NCBI GenBank assembly: GCA_905193145.1
Contig: CAJJNP010000105.1
Span: 1 to 11,416, forward strand
Length of the DNA stretch: 11,416 bases
Direction: 5' to 3'
Origin: an uncultured Odoribacter sp.
GTDB lineage: Bacteria; Bacteroidota; Bacteroidia; Bacteroidales; Marinifilaceae
Below are positions 1 to 7,639 of the stretch, one piece after another. The notes under the pieces were generated by a model that had not been told where the DNA came from, made no database searches, and saw only the letters and a program-made list of their open reading frames with translations. Position 1 is the first letter of the stretch, and each line of letters starts with the position of its first letter. The position numbers and the translations under genes are program-made.

Positions 1-1063
1 GATAATTTAATAGATGGTTGGAAGACCAAAATTCGTTGACATGAGCTACTTGGAAATACGAGAATAGCTCTTTTGAAAGACGTTGCTGATGAAGCAGGGC
101 AATGTTGGTATAGGAGGACATCAGAACATTTTGGACAGGCTTTTTTTGCATGAAGGTAATCGCTTCGTCCCATTTTTCGTGGGTGATTAGATAATGTAGT
201 TGATAAAGTCGTTCATCCTCATTTTTGAGTTGGCTTAAGATGATCCCGATAGCGAAGAAAGCCATGAGCAGATTTAAAGCGAATCGTTTTTTGTCTGTTA
301 ATCGCTGTAAAAGATGATATGTCCCGTAAGCTAATAAGGGAGATATTAAAAATGAAGTGATAACGATACCAAGTGGATGAAGTAAGTCTTGTGTAATAAA
401 ACAAGCTATACCTATCCAAGCTTGTGTTTCATTGATGTCGAATTTATAATAAGTTAAGATAGGCAGTAGGATTGTAACGAGTGTATATAGAATCCAAGCA
501 AGAAGTGAGTGTTTTTTCTTCGAAAAAACTTCATCGAGGAAGATGAGAATAAGATATAAATAACAGCCTATTCCAGTAAAGAAATAGCAAATCGGTAAGT
601 TGATTAGGATCAGAAGTCTTTTGCGTTTGCCTTCCTTTTCATGAAGAGTTATTCTTGCAAGTAAAAGGGTAATCTGAAGTCCAAAAATGAGTCCCAATGA
701 TGCGTTAGGGCTTAAATAGAAGAAAACCAGTGAAGTGATAGGAATCAGTTCCCATGAGACATTTCCTCCAATTTTCCAATGGCAGATCAGGTTGCGATAT
801 AATATACTGGTTAGTCCGACTCCGGCTCCTAAAATCCATCCCCCAAAATGATTTAAATGATAAAACTGTGTGAAAAACTCCCCTATATAGGCAGATAATC
901 CTCCTGGATTATAAACTATTTCGTTGAAATAGTCTTTGTTCCATTCAAACAATCGTAACTGCTCGGCAAAGAGCAGATGATGATTATAGAAAAAGGCATA
1001 AAGGATTACTGTAAATAGGACGAATGGTAGTAGCCCGTAGGAAAATGTATGAAGTTGTTTCAT
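1..1063 (-). CDS. DUF6057-type polytopic membrane protein, 3' end beyond window
   Basis: This reading frame stays open from an ATG at 1061-1063 to the left edge, giving 354 complete codons and no stop, so the C-terminus is missing. The protein is an inner-membrane protein. Hydrophobic segments lie at about residues 9-26, 72-88, 105-140, 150-176, 188-205, 215-222, 228-248 and 261-277. They are followed by a soluble helical part (about 280-354, starting around KNEDERLYQLHYLITHEKWD) that resembles the start of TPR-like repeats. The N-terminal pattern NPGGLSAYIGEFFTQFYH (52-69) is what I remember of the DUF6057 family of Bacteroidales; that assignment is from memory and not searched. No enzymatic function is known to me. 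It starts 2 nt after the stop of the SxtJ-type gene, so it is almost certainly co-transcribed and possibly translationally coupled. It is probably the membrane partner of the carbamoyltransferase module, which is inference. Confidence 0.85.
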   Translation of the reverse strand, partial: MKQLHTFSYGLLPFVLFTVILYAFFYNHHLLFAEQLRLFEWNKDYFNEIVYNPGGLSAYIGEFFTQFYHLNHFGGWILGAGVGLTSILYRNLICHWKIGGNVSWELIPITSLVFFYLSPNASLGLIFGLQITLLLARITLHEKEGKRKRLLILINLPICYFFTGIGCYLYLILIFLDEVFSKKKHSLLAWILYTLVTILLPILTYYKFDINETQAWIGIACFITQDLLHPLGIVITSFLISPLLAYGTYHLLQRLTDKKRFALNLLMAFFAIGIILSQLKNEDERLYQLHYLITHEKWDEAITFMQKKPVQNVLMSSYTNIALLHQQRLSKELFSYFQVAHVNEFWSSNHLLNY

Positions 1064-1065
1064 AT

Positions 1066-1293
1066 TTACCATGGATGAATAAAATCTTCTTTAGAATAAG
1101 TCTTAACTCGTTCGTTCATTGTACTATCTTGTTCCTCTTCTGTCCGGTTGAACAGGCGGTATAACCACGCAATTGGCGTGAGGATCAAAAAATAAGTAAT
1201 TCCCAACAGGATTGGTGAGGTGATCTTGTTTAACAGGTTTCCGAAACGAATCCAAACCGTACGTATTTTCTTGTATATGTGAATCCAATTCAT
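1066..1293 (-). CDS. Short SxtJ-type membrane protein
   Basis: The protein has 75 residues and starts MNWIHIYKKIRTVW. It has one long hydrophobic segment (about residues 21-42, SPILLGITYFLILTPIAWLYRL) and a charged tail ending in HPW. The pattern W-x-x-(F/L)G-x-L-x-x-K-x-x-(S/N)PI-x-LG-x-x-(Y/F)FL-x-x-TPI is that of the C-terminal half of SxtJ-family proteins. These are encoded beside carbamoyltransferases, first named in the saxitoxin cluster where sxtI is the carbamoyltransferase. As I recall, typical members are about 130 aa with extra N-terminal helices, which are absent here. I chose the ATG at 1291-1293 because the upstream in-frame ATG at 1327-1329 lies inside the DUF5989 gene and adds a non-family stretch (PPLFTLYFECP) that is just that gene read in another frame. 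The 7-nt gap to DUF5989 and 2-nt gap to the DUF6057 gene suggest one operon. Biochemical role unknown. Confidence 0.78.
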   Translation of the reverse strand: MNWIHIYKKIRTVWIRFGNLLNKITSPILLGITYFLILTPIAWLYRLFNRTEEEQDSTMNERVKTYSKEDFIHPW

Positions 1294-1300
1294 AGGACAT

Positions 1301-1450
1301 TCAAAATAGAGTGTAAATAAAGGGGGCAATCACTGTATTGCTTGTAGAGATTAGCAACAAGCCAATCAATAGCAAGAATATTAATACAGGTAGCAACCAC
1401 CATTTTTTTCGTTCTTTTATAAAAAGTAGTAAGTCTTTCAATGTGTCCAT
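1301..1450 (-). CDS. DUF5989 single-pass membrane protein, 49 aa
   Basis: This small gene was found by translating the gap between its neighbours. The product begins MDTLKDLLLFIKERKKWWLL and ends in IAPFIYTLF followed by TGA. The layout is a short amphipathic N-terminus, a basic KERKKWW anchor (residues 12-18), one transmembrane helix (about 19-34), then a short tail with a conserved-looking aPFIYtlF end. This is the full-length signature of DUF5989, a family of about 50-residue proteins usually found between a NodU-type carbamoyltransferase and an SxtJ-type gene, as here. It starts 3 nt after the carbamoyltransferase stop and ends 7 nt before the SxtJ-type start. The function is unknown. A membrane docking or scaffold role for the otherwise soluble carbamoyltransferase is my inference from the constant gene order and the topology. 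Confidence 0.9.
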   Translation of the reverse strand: MDTLKDLLLFIKERKKWWLLPVLIFLLLIGLLLISTSNTVIAPFIYTLF

Positions 1451-1453
1451 ATT

Positions 1454-3277
1454 TTATGATTTTTGTATGTTATTTTTATTGATTATATAATTCCCTAAAA
1501 CCAAGAGATCTAAGTTGGTTGTCATAAAACAGCGGTATGCATCTTGAGGGGTGCAGACAATAGGTTCGCCACGTACGTTAAAACTTGTATTGATAAGCAA
1601 AGGGTAGCCTGTTAATTGTTCGAATGCCCGTAAAAGCTTCGTTAATTTGGGATTACTTTGTTCTTCAACAGTTTGTACGCGTGCGGAAAAATCCACATGG
1701 GTAACTGCCGGAATATCTGATTTTGGTAACGCCAATCGTTCTGCGGCATCTAAATCTTGATAATGCTTTGGCAATGGTATCCGATGTTTCAGAGAAATGT
1801 TGGTTGTTATCAGCATATAATTGGATTCGGTCAGCTTTTCAAAATAATCGCCGACTTTTTCTTTTAATATAACTGGAGCAAATGGTCGGAAGCTTTCTCT
1901 GAACTTGATTTTCAAATTTAATCTTTTTTGCATCTCTTTATCACGGGGATCTGCCAAGATACTTCGGTTTCCTAATGCACGTGGGCCAAACTCCATACGC
2001 CCTTGAAACCAACCTATACATAAACCGGAAGCTATGTGTTTAGCCACTTCTTCATATAAAAATGCTTCATCCAAATAGTGATAAGAAATGTTATTCGAGT
2101 CCAAAAAATCTTGAATCTCATGCTCTGTATATTGAGGACCGGTTTGGGCGAAGTGCATCTTGTCTCCGTTCATCCCGGCTTTTCGTGAATGTCCTTGGTA
2201 AATATAATAAGTGGCCCAAGCCGCTCCTAATGCTCCTCCTGCATCTCCTGCGGCAGGTTGGATGAAGACATGCTCAAATAATTGTGAACGAATGATTTTA
2301 CCATTTGCTACGCAATTTAGAGCGACTCCTCCGGCTAGACATAGGTTGGAACAGCCAGTGAGCTTTTGGGCTGTTTGAACAATTCTCAATAGTATCTCTT
2401 CCAATACGATTTGAGCTGCAAGTGCTAGACTTGCGTGTTCTGGGCGTATTTCGCTTTCTGCCTTTCGAGGTTTCAATTGAAATAATTGTTCCCAACGCTT
2501 TTCATGAACCATTCGCATTTTTTTGTGGAAGGAGAAATAATACATATTCAATGATATAGAACCATCGGGATGGATCGTCAGTAGATGTTGTTTGATCTGA
2601 TCGACAAATTTTGAGGTTTGTCGGTCAGATCGATCGGCGTAAGGGGCTAATCCCATCATCTTATATTCCCCGGAGTTCACCTTGAATCCTAAATAATAGG
2701 TAAATGCAGAATAGAACAAGCCAATAGAATCAGGAAATCGCATTTCTTTTATTAATTGAATTTGATTGGCTTTCCCATGAGCGATAGATAGTGTATTCCA
2801 TTCTCCTACACCGTCTACTGTTATAATCGCAGCTTCTTGAAAATCTGAACCGAAAAATGCGGAAGCCGCATGTGACAAATGATGTTCCGAGAACAAAAGT
2901 TTACAATGTTGTTCATCGAATTTTCCTAACTTGCGTAATTCACGCTTGAGCATTCGTTTGCAAAAAAGTTTTTCTTCAATCCATATTGGTATTCCTTTAA
3001 TGAACTGTTCCACCCCCCATGGTGCGTATCGATAAAAGATTTCTAAAATTCGCTCAAATTTCAGATAGGGTTTTTCGTAATAGATAATTGTGGAGATATC
3101 ACACAATAAAATTCCCGCTTGCTGTAAACAATAACGGATTGCATTTGCAGGAAAAGATGCATCGTTCTTGATTCGGGTAAAGCGTTCTTCTTGTGCGGCA
3201 GCTATGATCTCGCCATCTTTTATCAAAGCTGCGGCTGCATCATGATAATATGCGGATATACCTAAAATATAGCTCAT
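1454..3277 (-). CDS. NodU/TobZ-type O-carbamoyltransferase
   Basis: The protein has 607 residues, the usual full length of the family. These cytoplasmic enzymes use carbamoyl phosphate and ATP to form carbamoyl-adenylate in a YrdC-like domain, then pass the carbamoyl group to a hydroxyl of the acceptor in a Kae1-like domain. Visible landmarks are: the N-terminal ILGISAYYHDAAAALI (4-19) with QEERFTRIK (29-37); SEHHLSHAASA (130-140), where H132 and H136 fit the metal ligands known in TobZ; VDGVGEW (154-160); SGEYKMMGLAPY (202-213); LAGGVALN (314-321); GDAGGALG (344-351), whose Asp is the other expected ligand; then the C-terminal domain with GRMEFGPRALGNRSILADPR (426-445) and NTSFNVRGEPIV (563-574). 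The start is the ATG at 3275-3277, which begins the conserved MSYILGIS. The in-frame ATG at 3361 would add 28 residues encoded inside the upstream SGNH gene. The gene lies 7 nt after the SGNH gene and 3 nt before DUF5989. The acceptor cannot be read from the sequence. Confidence 0.94.
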   Translation of the reverse strand: MSYILGISAYYHDAAAALIKDGEIIAAAQEERFTRIKNDASFPANAIRYCLQQAGILLCDISTIIYYEKPYLKFERILEIFYRYAPWGVEQFIKGIPIWIEEKLFCKRMLKRELRKLGKFDEQHCKLLFSEHHLSHAASAFFGSDFQEAAIITVDGVGEWNTLSIAHGKANQIQLIKEMRFPDSIGLFYSAFTYYLGFKVNSGEYKMMGLAPYADRSDRQTSKFVDQIKQHLLTIHPDGSISLNMYYFSFHKKMRMVHEKRWEQLFQLKPRKAESEIRPEHASLALAAQIVLEEILLRIVQTAQKLTGCSNLCLAGGVALNCVANGKIIRSQLFEHVFIQPAAGDAGGALGAAWATYYIYQGHSRKAGMNGDKMHFAQTGPQYTEHEIQDFLDSNNISYHYLDEAFLYEEVAKHIASGLCIGWFQGRMEFGPRALGNRSILADPRDKEMQKRLNLKIKFRESFRPFAPVILKEKVGDYFEKLTESNYMLITTNISLKHRIPLPKHYQDLDAAERLALPKSDIPAVTHVDFSARVQTVEEQSNPKLTKLLRAFEQLTGYPLLINTSFNVRGEPIVCTPQDAYRCFMTTNLDLLVLGNYIINKNNIQKS

Positions 3278-3284
3278 TTTATTA

Positions 3285-5084
3285 TTAATTGTATAGGTCG
3301 GCTGCATCCTGATTACCCATTTGTAGATAGATCGATCGGATTGCTTGCCGGATTGAATCATTCGATTGCCAATTTAATTCTTGTTTGTACTGGATGATCT
3401 TATGGCAAAGCTCTTTGAGTCCGTTAAATTTCGGATTTCCGTTTCGGAGTATATATTCAATGTAAGGAAGAGCCAGATCGGGTTGATCGAGCCGTAAATG
3501 GATTGCAACTAAGTTCTGTGCTGTTTGAACCGTGGGATACAGGCGGAAACTTCGTGTGTAGAAGAAGATAGCTAAAGGATATTCTTTTCGGATCTCTGCG
3601 AATTCTCCTCCTTGACCAAGGAAGGTGAGGTCGTAAGGGTTATCCGTGATACGAACCCGGAGAATATCCAAACATAATTTTTCATTCTTGCTATTAAGTG
3701 CGTACTGATACAGTTGATCCATGGATTGATACCAGTTTTTTTGTCGTACGTAGTTTGCTGCGATCTTTTCTACTTCTGTTTTAGGGGTAATTGTAGAGAG
3801 ATCTTTTTCATAGAATGGGAATCCTTTACGCAGTTGTAAGCAAGCATATTCTCCAGCTAAGGAGTCAAACTCTAAAACAGGAAAGTTGTATAGATCTTCT
3901 GAAGTGCCGATTTGTAGTTTTTTGTTGGAAAAACAGGATTGGTTTTGCCGAAGAACTTCCAAAAAGCAATTTGCGATCACCCGATGCCCTTCGATAGTAG
4001 GATGTACATGTTCCAGCAATAATTCTCGTCCGGGAATACCGAACGGGCTTTTTCGGTTAAATTCCTCTTCGGTATTTACCAAGTAAATATTATCGTCATC
4101 TTTGGCTAATTCTCGGATGATCTCATTAATCTCTTTGGATGCTCTAAATCTAAGGGCGTCCAAGTCTCGTGCCCGACTGAAGGATGTGTATGCTGCTATG
4201 CTATCTTGTGCTTGCAATTGTTCTTGTGCCAGTTGATAATATTCATCGGCGCTATGTTCGTCAGACGATATGCTTTTGAAAGGCTTTAAGTCTTTTAAAT
4301 TAACTCCGACAGTTGAGAAGAAAACTGGTATTTGGTGTTTTTTGAACAGATTAAGTACTAATTTCATATTGTTTTGAAACTGTTCCAGCCCTTGTTGAAA
4401 TAGTTTGCTTTTGTAGGGGATCACTTGCTCTTTGACCACATATTTCATCAAGTTGTCTGAGAACTCCTTTTGAGGGCTTAAGTGGCTTTTTAAAGAATCG
4501 AGCCATTGAGTAAGACGTAACTGACGCAAACGGATTGCCCAACGGATAAATGTTGGATGGCTACCGAGTGTATTATTGGAGCCTACACCCAAAGCTCCGT
4601 AATACTCGTTGTGTCCACCATAAATAAAAATCGCATCTGGCTCAAAATGAACGAGTTCTTGCGTAAAATCGTAAAAAGTGTAACTGTTGATTGCAGTCAG
4701 AGCTAAATTGATGATCTCGATATCTTTGTCTGGATTTGTCTTTTGCAATTGGTATTTCAGCATTCGTTGGAACGAAATATTATTGGGATAGGGAAATCCC
4801 ATTGCTGCTGATTCGCCCAGAACAAAAATTCTGAATGTGTTTTTTTGTTTCTTTTTCCGAAAAAACTCTACATTTCCGTTTGTGGCTTGTGATTGAGTAA
4901 AGTACCTTCTACTGATGTTTTTGTTGAGATATAAATATTTGCCATTCGCTGTTTGCAAGAAAAGATGGTCTAAATCTACACCATATCCGAAAGCTCTCAA
5001 TCCACACTCTATTCCGATAAGAAAAAGCGAGGAAAGAAATAGATAGATACCTATCATCAGCAGATATTTGGATGTTTTACTCAT
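3285..5084 (-). CDS. Membrane-anchored SGNH-fold protein with TPR-like repeats
   Basis: The protein has 599 residues. An uncleaved-looking N-terminal hydrophobic helix (about 7-26) should anchor it with the rest in the periplasm. SGNH/GDSL landmarks are block I FVLGESAAMGFP (87-98, candidate nucleophile S92), block III YGGHNEYYG (155-163), and block V LLEHVHPTIEGHR (356-368). In block V, E358 takes the position of the usual Asp and H361 is the candidate catalytic His. Between blocks III and V there is a TPR-like insert (about 278-325) with the sequence RARDLDALRFRA, which I associate with SGNH proteins of carbamoyltransferase clusters. Residues 435-599 are helical and TPR-like (NLVAIHLRLDQPDLALPYIEYIL). 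It is likely an esterase or acyl-type transferase acting on an envelope-linked substrate; the exact reaction is unknown. It is the first gene of the left-hand module, 91 nt after the DUF3823 gene and 7 nt before the carbamoyltransferase. Confidence 0.88.
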   Translation of the reverse strand: MSKTSKYLLMIGIYLFLSSLFLIGIECGLRAFGYGVDLDHLFLQTANGKYLYLNKNISRRYFTQSQATNGNVEFFRKKKQKNTFRIFVLGESAAMGFPYPNNISFQRMLKYQLQKTNPDKDIEIINLALTAINSYTFYDFTQELVHFEPDAIFIYGGHNEYYGALGVGSNNTLGSHPTFIRWAIRLRQLRLTQWLDSLKSHLSPQKEFSDNLMKYVVKEQVIPYKSKLFQQGLEQFQNNMKLVLNLFKKHQIPVFFSTVGVNLKDLKPFKSISSDEHSADEYYQLAQEQLQAQDSIAAYTSFSRARDLDALRFRASKEINEIIRELAKDDDNIYLVNTEEEFNRKSPFGIPGRELLLEHVHPTIEGHRVIANCFLEVLRQNQSCFSNKKLQIGTSEDLYNFPVLEFDSLAGEYACLQLRKGFPFYEKDLSTITPKTEVEKIAANYVRQKNWYQSMDQLYQYALNSKNEKLCLDILRVRITDNPYDLTFLGQGGEFAEIRKEYPLAIFFYTRSFRLYPTVQTAQNLVAIHLRLDQPDLALPYIEYILRNGNPKFNGLKELCHKIIQYKQELNWQSNDSIRQAIRSIYLQMGNQDAADLYN

Positions 5085-5108
5085 ATTAGGCCGTTTACAT
5101 TGTGATGA

Positions 5109-5164
5109 TTAAGGACTGTCTTGCATTTTCTTGTGTTAATGAAAAATGCAAAAACAGTCCTTAA
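5109..5164 (-). terminator. Long hairpin between the sus operon and the carbamoyltransferase module
   Basis: This is a two-part inverted repeat. Outer arms 5109-5119 (TTAAGGACTGT) and 5154-5164 pair over 11 bp. Inner arms 5121-5129 (TTGCATTTT) and 5143-5151 pair over 9 bp. They are separated by a small bulge and a 13-nt loop. It begins 12 nt past the DUF3823 stop, where a terminator of the susC-susD-DUF3823 operon would be expected. On the minus strand the sequence after the stem is TCATCACAATG, without a run of T, so classical Rho-independent termination is not certain. It could be a partial terminator, an mRNA 3'-end stabiliser, or bidirectional. I see no TAnnTTTG promoter for the downstream SGNH gene in the remaining gap. 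Confidence 0.65.
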
Positions 5165-5175
5165 ATAGATCTGAT

Positions 5176-5847
5176 TTATTTAACGGTAACTTCTATTACT
5201 TTACTATAATTATAGAATCCGCCAGGGTTAACAGCTAAGGCTCCTACCCGGAAGTAGAAAGTCTTTCCGCTTTTGAGATTCTCGAACGTATGAGAATAAG
5301 TGGCAATGTCTAATTCGGTCTCCGTACCAAGTTTTACAGATTCTTTAGCCGTAAAGGTGTTTTTATCCACATACGGAGTCTTGCAGTAGTAGAATTCTAC
5401 TGCTTGTATTGTTTTATCTAAAACATTGTCTACGGAAGTTTTAACCGTAACTTTGCCTGTTTCGTTGGATGTCGCTTCTGCCGATATGCGCAAAAACGGT
5501 GTTACTTCAAAGTTCATCTGTTTTGAACCTGAGACTTCCATTTCGATCGGTTCTACTGTTTCAAAAGGCCCTTCGGCTAAAATCTTGTATTTACCGGTAA
5601 ATACTGCTGTATTCGAGAATGTGCCATCTTGGCTCACCCATGAATCGTTGGGTTGTACAGACCATTCGTCATTATAAAACTCATACATACGTATTTTTGT
5701 CCCGTTTTGAGCTTGTCCGGGGACATTTTCTTTTGTCTCTTTGTCTATGATCGCTCCACTTAGGGAAGCGGTAGGTGCGTCATAGTTGTCAAGCCCGCAG
5801 GAGCACAAGCCACAAATTAGTGTTGCATATAAAAATATTTTTTTCAT
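5176..5847 (-). CDS. DUF3823-family surface lipoprotein of a SusC/SusD locus
   Basis: The protein has 223 residues. A lipoprotein signal peptide ends in the lipobox LCSC with C17 as the lipidated residue. It is followed by GLDNYD, whose acidic residues after the Cys resemble the signals that take Bacteroidetes lipoproteins to the cell surface. The next region (about 24-115) starts DNYDAPTASLSGAIID, the typical opening of DUF3823, a beta-sandwich resembling carboxypeptidase-regulatory domains. The second half (about 116-223) is another Ig/Fn3-like beta domain ending in YSKVIEVTVK. DUF3823 proteins are usually encoded directly after SusD, as here (19-nt gap), and are thought to be accessory glycan-binding or structural components of the SusCD complex. 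No catalytic residues are evident. The ligand is unknown. Confidence 0.88.
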   Translation of the reverse strand: MKKIFLYATLICGLCSCGLDNYDAPTASLSGAIIDKETKENVPGQAQNGTKIRMYEFYNDEWSVQPNDSWVSQDGTFSNTAVFTGKYKILAEGPFETVEPIEMEVSGSKQMNFEVTPFLRISAEATSNETGKVTVKTSVDNVLDKTIQAVEFYYCKTPYVDKNTFTAKESVKLGTETELDIATYSHTFENLKSGKTFYFRVGALAVNPGGFYNYSKVIEVTVK

Positions 5848-5866
5848 GTCTTTAAATATGAAAAGA

Positions 5867-7624
5867 TTAATAACCCGGATTTTGTTCTAATAAATCGTTT
5901 TGAGCTACACCCGGAATCTCCAAGTAGTATTGTTTGTCCAAAAACGTTTTGGGCAGATTCAAGGTATTGACCGATTTCTCGAAAACATATTTTTTGGTCT
6001 TATAGTCCAACCAAGGAATTAATGCCGAGAAAGTTGTGTTGTTCATTACTTTGGAAGCAACACGCCAACGGACCAAATCCCAGTAACGTAAATTCTCGAA
6101 TGCCAATTCTACGCGTCTTTCGTTTCGGATATCATCCATTGTCAAGCTATTTTTCTCCTTGATACCAGCACGTTTACGTACTTCGTTCACTTTTTGGAGA
6201 GCTTGGTCTTTTAGTCCCAATTCGAAAGCGGCTTCCGCATAATTCAGCAAGGTTTCTGCATAACGGAACACCATAAAGTTCGTTTCGGAACGGTCCATTT
6301 CTACTCGATTGGTAGGATCCATGAATTTCTTGATATAAAATCCTGTACGACTGCAATCACCTGCCATGACGAGCCCATCTTTACCTCCGGTTTTCATAGA
6401 CGGATCTTCGCTGAACACATCCGTGAATGCCGAGGCAGCCTCTTTGGAGCCATCATTTTTGATAATGCCGCGTCTTACTTCCAACTCTCCGTTTTGCCAA
6501 GGAGAACCTGGGTAAAGAATAGAGGCGAAGAAACGCGGGTCTTTATCCTTGAAAATATCTTCTGCGTTTTCGTAATAGATCAGATTTCCACTTGCATCGG
6601 TTGTTTTTAACGTACCAGGTGTTCCATCTATATACTCATATGATTCTACTAATTCCAACGTCGGACTTGTATTGGTTCCCCAGTCAATTTTGAAGGAGGG
6701 AGCGGCCATAGCATAATCGAAATTATGCGCTTTGTCAGGAGATGCAAAAGCTTTTACAAAGATAGCTTCGCTGTTCATTGTTTTGTCTAAGAACAGTTGT
6801 TGGTAGTTGGCAGCAGGATCCGGATCTTGATTGAATAGAGCGAACTTGCCTGATTTAATGATCATGTCAGAGGCCTCCATGGATCTTTTGAAAAAGTCGT
6901 TTGCCTTATCTGCAGGAATACCTACCAAGCCATTCAACTGTACGGTGCCATAGCGACTGATGGAGCCTGCATAAAGCAGAGCTCTTGCTTTCAAAGCGGC
7001 TGCGGCATATTTGGTTACACGGAACTGGTCTGTAGATCCGTAGGATTCAGGCAAACCGGCGATCGCTAAATCACACTCTTCAGCAATGAAGTTCCAGACT
7101 TCTTCTTCCGTATTGCGCGGAACCTTTAGTTCTTCTACGTTGTTTCCGGTATATTCTTGTACCTCTTTTATCAAAGGTACACCACCATAGCGTTTTGCCA
7201 TTGTGAAATAGTGGAATGCCCGTACAAAGTGTGCTTCCGCTGTCCAACGTTGTTTCAAATCCTCGTTCAATGTAGAGGTTTGGATGTTTTGCAAGAACAC
7301 ATTGGCGATACGTATTTTATTGTATTCCCATTGTTGCAAGCTGGAGAGATCCAATACCGGGGTGTAGGGATAGCCCCATGAATAACTACGCATGGATTCG
7401 TCTGTGTAATGCCCCAAGGTACCCCAGTTAATCAACCATGCATGAGGTTCGACGAACATATCTTCGTACATTCCGGCCATATAAGCGTTGACCGCATTCT
7501 CATTGGACCAAACCAAGTCTTCAGATATAATATCCATAGGATCACGGTCCAAGAAGTCGTTGACACAGGACGACATGCTAAATAGCCCACACAAAGACAG
7601 TACTAATAATTTTATGCTTTTCAT
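5867..7624 (-). CDS. RagB/SusD-family ligand-binding lipoprotein
   Basis: The protein has 585 residues, normal for SusD homologues. The signal peptide runs to the lipobox SMSSC with C20 as the lipid attachment site, followed by VNDFLDRDP, the common mature N-terminus of SusD proteins. Typical helical TPR-type segments follow: RWTAEAHFVRAFHYFTMAKR (126-145) with YGGVPLI, YAAAALKARALLY, and near the end YAETLLNYAEAAFELG and RNERRVELAFENLRYWDLVRW. It ends NPGY, as many SusD proteins do. It sits on the cell surface and forms the lid over the SusC barrel, delivering the ligand. It starts 15 nt after the susC stop. The long insertions between the TPR scaffold elements, which set ligand choice, give me no recognisable specificity. 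Sequence alone does not tell whether the ligand is a plant, host or microbial glycan. Confidence 0.94.
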   Translation of the reverse strand: MKSIKLLVLSLCGLFSMSSCVNDFLDRDPMDIISEDLVWSNENAVNAYMAGMYEDMFVEPHAWLINWGTLGHYTDESMRSYSWGYPYTPVLDLSSLQQWEYNKIRIANVFLQNIQTSTLNEDLKQRWTAEAHFVRAFHYFTMAKRYGGVPLIKEVQEYTGNNVEELKVPRNTEEEVWNFIAEECDLAIAGLPESYGSTDQFRVTKYAAAALKARALLYAGSISRYGTVQLNGLVGIPADKANDFFKRSMEASDMIIKSGKFALFNQDPDPAANYQQLFLDKTMNSEAIFVKAFASPDKAHNFDYAMAAPSFKIDWGTNTSPTLELVESYEYIDGTPGTLKTTDASGNLIYYENAEDIFKDKDPRFFASILYPGSPWQNGELEVRRGIIKNDGSKEAASAFTDVFSEDPSMKTGGKDGLVMAGDCSRTGFYIKKFMDPTNRVEMDRSETNFMVFRYAETLLNYAEAAFELGLKDQALQKVNEVRKRAGIKEKNSLTMDDIRNERRVELAFENLRYWDLVRWRVASKVMNNTTFSALIPWLDYKTKKYVFEKSVNTLNLPKTFLDKQYYLEIPGVAQNDLLEQNPGY

Positions 7625-7639
7625 ATTTTAATCAAATTC

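Noticed and set aside
219..419. 66-codon minus-strand open frame
   Set aside because: It overlaps the DUF6057-type gene in another frame; that gene's frame stays open for 354 codons and gives a coherent membrane protein.
1294..1329. 12-residue N-terminal extension of the SxtJ-type protein
   Set aside because: It is the end of the DUF5989 gene read in another frame; the internal ATG at 1291-1293 starts the family-like sequence.
3278..3361. 28-residue N-terminal extension of the carbamoyltransferase from an upstream ATG
   Set aside because: The extension is encoded within the end of the SGNH gene, and family conservation starts exactly at MSYILGIS (ATG at 3275-3277).
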